In this document: positions 1-6,700 of the stretch, piece by piece
Numbering within the stretch: position 1 is the first letter of the stretch
Layout: each line of letters opens with the position of its first letter
Assembly: GCA_000310025.1 (NCBI GenBank)
Contig: FN649729.1
Location: 1,070,562 to 1,082,776, forward strand
Length of the DNA stretch: 12,215 nt
Reading direction: 5' to 3'
From: Ectocarpus siliculosus
Taxonomy: Eukaryota > Sar > Phaeophyceae > Ectocarpales > Ectocarpaceae
Made by a program: the position numbers and the translations under genes
Notes under the pieces: model-generated
Seen by the model: the letters and a program-made list of their open reading frames with translations, nothing else
Database searches by the model: none
Told to the model about the DNA's origin: nothing

Positions 1-850
1 GGAGTCCTGAGTTTGGCTGGAAAACTCTGGAACATGACATATGTCATGAGGGCGGGGAAATATTTCGTGCTGGCACCTCTTACGCCTCACCGGCCTACAC
101 GACAAGGCTAACAGACGGTCGAGAGAGAAGAGGCAGGTACGTCTCGGTTGGGAGTTCCATGGAGACCTAGACTTCTGGAGATGGGCGCTGAAAGTTAAAC
201 TGGCGGAGAAAGGAGAGTCACTTAGCGCGTTTTTCTTGAACCACGTCCAACGCACGCCTTTCCGTCACTACCTGTCGGATGCTAGCTTCGACGCACTCGG
301 CGGTCACTGTCCCGAACTAAAGGTATTCTGGCGGTATCGATTTAAACCCGCGTTTACCGCGGAGCTGAAAAGGAAAGCGGAAGCCAAAGAAACCAGCGCG
401 ATCACGATCAACACTCTAGAACTGCTCGGAATGATAATTACATGTTGGGTGGTCCAAATGGTCGTGGGAGAAAAGCCGACGCAACACGGACAAGCTATCA
501 TGATGAGGGGAGACGATATGTCGGCGGTGTCGTGGGTGAACAGATGCGGGGGCTCGAGAGACAGGCGAGCGGGACTGCTCATGAGACTGCTTGGTCGCAT
601 GGAGATTGAAAACGGATGGTGTCATGTGGCAAAACACATCCCGGGACGCGAGAATACCCTCGCGGACGGGATATCTAGATGGAAGTCAGAGGACGTAGAA
701 GTCAATGTGGAAAGACTCACGCATGATAATAACTGGCGAATGCAAGACATCGGAGACACCGGAAGAGAGCTAATTGAAATGATACTGCAAGAGAAACTCC
801 AGAACCAAAGAATGGATGGCCTCGTATGGAGTCGCATGGCAAGCGTGTAA
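1..850 (+). pseudogene. Reverse transcriptase C-terminal part plus RNase H, frameshifted near base 70
   Basis: Bases 1-69 in frame 1 read LAGKLWNMTYVMRAGKYFV, the conserved segment just after the RT palm in this order. The continuation WHLLRLTGLH is in frame 2, from base 71 onward. Dropping one base near 70 aligns the two, so a one-base insertion (or sequence error) breaks the frame. Next come a connection segment (EFHGDLDFWRWALK) and an RNase H domain. Counting from the leucine codon at 236, the likely catalytic residues are D15 in YLSDAS, E62 in INTLELLG, D94 in RGDDMSAV and D144 in NTLADGISR. The HIPGREN motif before D144 is typical of RNase H in this order. The frame stops with TAA at 848-850 and overlaps the recombinase frame by 25 bases, as is usual for these elements. 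RNase H removes the RNA template strand during reverse transcription. Confidence 0.85.
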
Positions 851-2013
851 AGAAAAGAAGTAATAAGAGTAAGACGAGAATGATGAGCAAAAGAACTAAC
901 GAAGGTGTAATGACCCTAACGTGTTCAAGTACAGGAAGCGAACACGGGACGAAGGGAACGAGCGATGAAGGCGAAAGGCTCCTCAGGATAATGGAGCACG
1001 GCTCCCTGAACGCGAGCACGCTGAAAGGATACCACAGCAAGTGGGGCACGTGGACAGATTAAAGAGCTAAAGCGAATCTGAGTCCATGGTTGTACGAGGA
1101 GGACGGCGTGGATAGCGCAGTGAGAGAGCTGACTGTGTTTATGGCATCGAGGTGCTTAGTGTATAAGAACCAGAGCCAAACGGTGAAGGGGTACCTCGCG
1201 GCTATCAAGTACTTCCATAAACTGTACGCAGGCTGGGAGCTGCCCACGTCGCACTTCAGAGTGGCAGCTGTTGGGAACGCAATAGACAGACTGCATGCGA
1301 GGGCAGAGACGAAACAGTTGGTAAGGCAACCGCTCACCGTGCCGATGATTATAGCGGGGAGAGAAAGATCGCTGACGGATGTTTTCAGACTGGTGACATG
1401 GATGGGGATCGCTCTCTCGTATTTCTTGCTGTGCCGAGCGTCTGAGCTGTGGGCCTACCACAACGGATTAGTACACGCCGATTTTTGTCTTACGAGAGGG
1501 AACCTCGTATTCTTCGAAGGATCGTGCCGGCTAGCGTGGGACGAAAGAAGGCGGGCAGACAGAGTAGAAGTGACTTTTCGCGCATCGAAAGCGGACCAAA
1601 AGAGGCGAGGCGCGGTAGTGACGAGAGAGAGATTAACGCGGGACGAGGAAGTGGGACAGATGGCTGAGAAGATGGGGGCGCTCGAGATTTTGCTGAATCT
1701 GCTTGACGTGCACCCAGAGTTAGGAAGTACCGCGCCGCTCATGCAGTCGGTCAAGCAGGGACGGTGGGCAGTAGTGTCGAGGTCGGAAGCAACAACAGCG
1801 TTGAGAGACATGGCGAGAAGAGTAGGAGAAAACCCAACGCACTTCGCGCTACACTCAGGGAGGATAGGTGGTGCGACGCAACTAGCAAAGCAGGGCGCAT
1901 CGGTTATTCAGATTCAGAGGGCGGGAAGGTGGAAGTCAGGAGCCTTTATGACGTACGTTAGGGCAGGAGGGGAAGGCGCTAATTATGTATCGCGCGCACT
2001 AGCGTCTAGTTGA
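826..2013 (+). pseudogene. Retrotransposon tyrosine recombinase, in-frame TAA at 1060
   Basis: An ATG at 826 opens a frame that runs to TGA at 2011-2013, broken once by TAA at 1060-1062; from 1063 it stays open (RAKANLSPWL and onward). The part up to about 1350 looks like the helical core-binding domain (STLKGYHSKWGTW, TVKGYLAAIKYFHKLY). The catalytic domain follows. Likely active-site residues are Arg at 1435 (LCRASELW), Lys at 1588 (RASKADQ), the HSGR box with His 1852 and Arg 1861, Trp at 1930 in GRWKS (the His/Trp position) and nucleophile Tyr at 1954 (FMTYVRA). The enzyme joins circular element DNA to a target through a phosphotyrosine intermediate. If the TAA is real, a full-length protein cannot be made. 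The shorter stretch 1090-2013 is intact but lacks the N-terminal part of the binding domain. Confidence 0.85.
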
Positions 2014-2061
2014 AGGGGAGAAATAGCGTGGACAAGAGCGCCGAATATCGGGCCGCGCAAT

Positions 2062-2239
2062 GGGATATGAGCTGGGCATAGACGTCGGGTTGGCCCGATA
2101 AGTGATACCTAGTGAGTCCGAGAGGAAGTCAATGGTTCGGCTCATAGGTTGGATTTTGGTTTTGATATTTCTTGGTTTCGGTGTTTCTGATTTCTTGTCG
2201 CTTTTTCTAATAATCCAAATTTCTTGAGCAAATCACAAA
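2062..2239 (+). repeat. Split direct repeat B1
   Basis: This 178-base block begins GGGATATGAGCTGGG, ends GCAAATCACAAA and recurs 553 bases downstream with three mismatches by eye. It starts 48 bases after the recombinase stop. Its position fits B1 of the A1...B1-A2-B2 terminus of PAT/Ngaro-type elements. Confidence 0.85.
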
Positions 2240-2614
2240 ACGAAGGATTCGGTATAACCGTGAATCCGTGGTTTGTGGAAGCGTACCGGAAATTTCGTGA
2301 AAGAGCGGCGAGAGACAAAAAAGGGTACACGGGGGTATAGCTATGTACAGGATACAGAGAAGAGAGAGAGGTTGGCAGAAGCTTTTGGGATCCTTGGGAA
2401 GCCGAGGACCTCGAAGGGAAAAACGTTGCATCGCCCGCAAAGGCAGTGAAGCAAAGCAGCAGCGAGAGAAAAGAGTTTTCGTTTGGGACTTGATCGAATT
2501 TTCCCACCCACCCACCCTGTCGCTCAAGAGAGGAGGGATCTATGGGAAGAGAAAAATCTGTCTAGTACCAAATCTGTTCTCCAATTTGCGTTGACTTTTG
2601 TGTTTTCTTGTCAA
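2240..2614 (+). repeat. Predicted A2 segment between B1 and B2
   Basis: This 375-base segment lies between the two B copies. In the split-direct-repeat model it should duplicate A1, the left end of the element, which is outside the window. No protein domain is recognised in it; an 83-codon frame from 2343 has no recognisable motif. The A2 role is inferred from layout only. Confidence 0.55.
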
Positions 2615-2792
2615 GGGATATGACCTGGGCATAGACGTCGGGTTGGCCCGATAAGTGATACCTAGTGAGTCCGAGAGGACGTCAATGGTTCGGCTCATAG
2701 GTTGGATTTTGGTTTTGATATTTCTTGGTTTCGGCGTTTCTGATTTCTTGTCGCTTTTTCTAATAATCCAAATTTCTTGAGCAAATCACAAA
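2615..2792 (+). repeat. Split direct repeat B2, predicted right end of the element
   Basis: This is the second copy of the 178-base block. Differences from B1 are G to C in the opening segment, A to C in GAGGA(C)GTC and T to C in TTCGG(C)GTTTC. Similarity stops after CACAAA: B1 continues with ACGAAGG and B2 with GAAAAAT. The element boundary is therefore placed at about 2792. Confidence 0.85.
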
Positions 2793-3041
2793 GAAAAATA
2801 TCTCGTGACATCACGGGACTGTCAGCTTTCCTTGGTGTGAGCGTAGCGTCTTTGGTGTGTGGTGAGTGGTGATGCTGGCGATAGCATTCTCGGCAATGGT
2901 AATATGCTCGGCAAACGGACAAGTCTTCTACCAACCTCTGCACGGCACGAGCCGTTTGAGGGATGAGTTGAGCAGGAGAAGGGTGTGTGTTATCGAAAGC
3001 CACCAGACGTTCGGGAGATCGATGCTCTGATGCTCTCTCAC

Positions 3042-3197
3042 CTGTTTCCTAACCCATCGTGCGTCTTCCTCGTCGAGGTCTTCCGCGTAGAGATCGTCGT
3101 CTTTATCGAATCTTAGCGTCTCGTCATCGCTATCTAGTCCACCGCTGGGGTTCTCGTGCAAGCGCGTCCCTGGTACGGGCTCCGGGTCCACCTCCAT
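3042..3197 (-). CDS. First exon of an EAPP-like (E2F-associated phosphoprotein) gene
   Basis: ATG at 3197-3195 in the context AAGACCATGG opens 52 codons that end exactly at AAACAG|GTGAGAG, a strong splice donor (intron starts at 3041). The peptide is acidic: SDDETLRFDKDDDLY, then DLDEEDARWVRKQ. The pattern acidic-DLY-x-D-x-DEEDxxWVxKQ is what I know from just before the cysteine-rich 'CPxC...C..CQRH' core of EAPP proteins, nuclear proteins linked to E2F-dependent transcription in animals. No exon for that core lies between 3041 and the retrotransposon end at 2792, so it must be left of the element if the gene is whole. The frame is also open upstream of the ATG, so an earlier start is possible. 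The family call rests on a short segment. Confidence 0.55.
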
Positions 3198-3370
3198 GGT
3201 CTTGGGCGTTTGAATTGTGGGAGTGGCCGTAATGTGTGTGCGGCGGAATCTGCGGCACGGAAGATACCACCCCTCGACAGTCCCGCCGCAGACGTAGGAT
3301 CAGTGCACGTTGCTCACAGCCAGACAGAGGCAAGGCCCGTGGCGGCGGAGGCAAGGCTTCCGGCGGGCTC
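3198..3370. promoter_or_regulatory. Shared divergent promoter region
   Basis: Only 173 bases separate the start codons of the minus-strand EAPP-like exon and the plus-strand glycosylase-like gene, so both promoters and 5' leaders must lie here or overlap coding sequence. It is GC-rich and I see no TATA box. The divergent pair is direct from the gene calls; co-regulation is inference. Confidence 0.5.
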
Positions 3371-3723
3371 ATGTCTAGCGCGCGACGGTTGGCAAGAGCA
3401 CTGATGGCGGTGTCCACTTTTCTACGAGCGCCGTGGGGAGTTAGCCTCGCGGTCAAGGCAACCATCAATGCCCGACCTCGTCCTCCAGGAGCATCAACTT
3501 GGTCAGGTTACCATCGCAGCAGCAGTTGCGGCGGTCGAGGTGTTACTGCTGTACGGCAGAGAGCGGTTGCGACAGGAAGCGGCGAAGCTGCGGTGCTGTC
3601 AGAGCCAGTTGACGTAAGGGTGGAGGATGCTAGCAAGAGCGCCGCAGAAGGGGTTGAAGTGAGCCAGCGAGAGGTGCTCAGTAGGGAGGCGTGGATGGCA
3701 CGAGCGGAGGCGCACCGGAAGAG
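3371..3723 (+). CDS. Glycosylase-like gene, exon 1
   Basis: The first in-frame ATG is at 3371. The N-terminus MSSARRLARALMAVSTFLRA looks like an amphipathic targeting sequence. Family similarity starts at VLSREAWMARAEAHRKR. The exon ends AAGAG|GTGGGG after two bases of an Arg codon. The open frame continues into the intron to 3955, but without family similarity. Confidence 0.75.
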
Positions 3724-6700
3724 GTGGGGAGCACAAGCACGAAACCACGACGCAGCCGAGTGCGCGGGAAGGGTAGTGAAGTACATCAATGCTAGTCAAA
3801 GGTCTTGGTTGCGGTGGAAACTTGGCGAAGGGTGTACTGCTGTAGGCGATGGTATTGCGTCCCTTTCCCGCATTCTTTCCCCAGCGTTCGCTGCCACGTG
3901 CAGTATTGTGTGGCATGTTGGGTCCCCATTACGACAAAAGCGCGTGTGGATGTAATTAGTAGTAACAATCATTCAGTGCAGCCTTTCATCCCTAACGCAC
4001 AGCGTAGAGCATACAGTGCAGCCTTTCGTCCCGAACGTACAGCGTAGAGTTAGTGCATGTTGCAGGCATCTCCATGAAATACCAACACAGCAGCGTGAGG
4101 TGTAGGTTTGCGGCGAGCGTATCGCGTCCCGCTCGTCCTTCCCTTGATCGTTGATTGGCCCGTTGTTCCATCTACAGGGTGCGGTCTCTTACGAACGGTT
4201 CAGTACATCACGATAAAAGCGATCCCATCTTCAACTTCCTGTTCGAGTACTACCACTTCAAACCCAGGTGTGTATGCAAGTCTACAACTGCTGTAGTTTG
4301 TGCCGATCGACACATCTAGTTGGTCAATGAACTTTGATCATCCACCGTAAGGTCGGCCCCGGGGTGTACTCATGTAACCGCACGTCAAAGTCGTTAGACC
4401 ACTGACCTCGCATTCCTACAAAGGGAGGGTAGCGTTTATACCTTGTGGGAGAATACACGAAGATGCCTGAGCTGCTGCACACCGAGTTCATGAATGCGTT
4501 TGTTTCTAGGTTGATATCGAGCAGACGCCGGTCGCGGTCTTCGGCGCTGGTACACACAGCAGCGTAGAAGGCGTTCTTCTTGTAGACTTACTAAGGTTCT
4601 TAAGCGAAACTGCTTCAATGATTCCCCTATCATGCGTTGAGAGAGAAGGTCCCTATTAGCTCGCCCCTACCCCCGCTAACCCGCCCACGACGTGACTACG
4701 GCCGTGGGCGGCAGTACGATTACGGTAGCCCCGCCATGTTGTCAATGTGTATGCTCTTCGACCATGCCGCCTTAACAACAACAACAACGCAGGATGCTGC
4801 TACAGTGGACGCCCGGTTTTGACGCCTATCTTCTGGACGCTGACCCTTCTCTCAAAGGTACCAGTGTTTTGTGTCGGGGCTGAGGGTTAGTAGCAGGCGT
4901 CGTCGTTAAGAGGCTAATCGAAGGTCGCATTCAACATATTCACAGCTTTGGCATCTCATGCAAGGCAGCGTCCGATCCATTCTTTCATCCTTGCAGCTTC
5001 GAGTTTTGACCATTCTATGAGCACCTTCTTATGAGAAGTAAAGAAGATCGACTGCAGATACGGCGCGTTTCATTACGACAGGCAATTCGAACGTCTTCTC
5101 GCATGACATCGAAACATGTGCCGTTGGCTGCCTGGGTAGTGCATCAATTCACCTTTCGCGGTAGAGATGGCGACCTCTTCTCCACAATCTTTCTTGGTGT
5201 ACTACTTTGAAAGAAAAATATTTTCCCATGTTGGGGTGGAAGGCTAAGTACACCATGTTCGCAACACGGATCTCCCGGAGAGAAAAGGAGTTAATGGGTA
5301 CGACATTTCCGCCGCCGACCTACTGACTGTACCGTCCCACAACCGACCGGGCGGCTATATGACCATGCAAACAAACCGTCCTGCTTTCTGTACGCCCGCT
5401 TGGGGTGCTCCACGATTAGTGGGGCTTTCGTCATTACCTCTCTGTCATTCTCGCCCACGTTTCTCGACCGCCCCCACCGGACGGCTTCTAAGCCAACAGG
5501 TTGTCCACTACCGCAGAAGGCGTGGGAGTCGGGCCCAGGGGCTGGGGGGAGTTACAATCCGTTCGGGCTTGATAATAACAGGTGGGGGGGGGGGGAGGGG
5601 AGGGAGATCGGGCGGGAAATGCCACTGTATGCAGATTCAACTCCTTCGAGAAGTGGGCATGAATGACCCGGGGCCTGTGGGCAACGAGGTTTCGATTTGA
5701 AGCTACCTGGTGAACGTTAGTGGGCATTGCAGGTTACTCACATGTAGATACAACCAACCCCGGAGAGTAGGGATTCCACAACTTTCCCGCACCTTTAATT
5801 CCTTCTAGGCGAGAGAAGCAACCTGAGAAATCCGTTGAGCCCGTCTGGTACCCTGTCATCCTTCTCGTGTCGGCAGAAGTGATTGATTTCTGCAATCCTA
5901 AACGCTGGACTTCTGGACTACAAAAATATTGTCAATGGGAATCGCTTGTATCCCACGGAAGTGTACTGGTTGGCACCTATCCCGCTACCTCCTATCCCAA
6001 GTCATTTCGGATGTTGTTCGTGCTGCCGACAGACACATTCATCATTCTGAAGAAAGAAACGACGCCGGTTCAAGCATATGACCCCAGCGGATTGAAAATC
6101 TCTTGGATCGGTTTCACTCCGACCCGAAAAAAGCGTTCGACTCAAGATCCACGTCCCCTCCCTGCCTGCCGCCTGCGAGTGTAGGCGAGTCCAGGTGCAG
6201 TGGATGCGAGACCTTCTCCAAGCCACGACCTCGAGAGCACCCGTGCTCCACTGCTTCGGCCTCCACGAGTGGGCGATGCTCTACCGTCCCCGCGGTGCGG
6301 AGGAGGCTGGTATCGACGCGAGGAGTGTCCACCAGACGCTGCCCCTGCGAGTGTCCCAGGACGAGGTGAGAGTTTTCTCGTTGTTTTCCTGGGTTTTTTT
6401 TTCTCGTATTGTTGTGTTTTTTTTTTGTGCTATTGTGAGCGAGTTTCCAAGTGTGGGTGGGCAGGGTGTGGCAGTGAAGCTGGTTGTTGTAGGTTTGGAA
6501 GTTACGTTTGCAGGGAGGGGGTGATTGGCCGAGAGTACGATGCGCACGCTTTCGCGCCTCTGCGGGCGTTCGAGACCACCGTCAGATATATATTTTTTTT
6601 CGCGCATGGCAGTTGAGCTATGGTCCTGCTCATGTGCTTGGGCAGCGGCTCATCCGCCGCACGTTTCCCCTTTCACCGCGAAACAAACGCTTCCCCTAGC

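Larger units (their letters stand above)
1..2792 (+). mobile_element. Tyrosine-recombinase retrotransposon (PAT/Ngaro-like), 3' part
   Basis: The order seen is reverse transcriptase end, RNase H, overlapping tyrosine recombinase, then a 178-base repeat present twice around a 375-base spacer. DIRS-order retrotransposons carry RT-RNase H plus a tyrosine recombinase in place of an integrase and reinsert from a circular DNA intermediate. PAT-, Ngaro- and VIPER-type members have split direct repeats (A1 - genes - B1-A2-B2), which matches this 3' end; DIRS1 itself has inverted repeats. No methyltransferase domain (DIRS) and no hydrolase reading frame (many Ngaro elements) is visible after the recombinase. 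The 5' half (A1, gag-like frame, RT catalytic core) lies outside the window. A frameshift and a stop codon suggest this copy is not autonomous. The class is well supported; the exact clade is inferred. Confidence 0.85.

Noticed and set aside
33-48. Perfect palindrome CATGACATATGTCATG
   Set aside because: It lies in conserved RT coding sequence (NMTYVM) and is explained by the codons.
60-75. Programmed ribosomal frameshift in the reverse transcriptase
   Set aside because: It falls inside a continuous conserved segment of RT, not between domains, and no slippery heptamer is evident; a plain insertion is simpler.
2343-2594. Small + strand reading frame within the predicted A2 segment
   Set aside because: No motif or homology is recognised, and it runs into B2; treated as non-coding terminal repeat.
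3130-3468. Minus-strand 112-codon frame over the divergent promoter
   Set aside because: It overlaps both first exons in other frames and shows no domain; the EAPP-like and glycosylase-like frames are better supported.
3724-3955. Continuation of the exon 1 open frame to 3955
   Set aside because: Family similarity stops at the 3723 donor and resumes in phase at 4178, so this is intron.
4366-4423. tRNA-like or SINE promoter (A box and B box) in the duplicated 58-base segment
   Set aside because: The match to box consensus is partial, and the coding-frame explanation fits both copies better.
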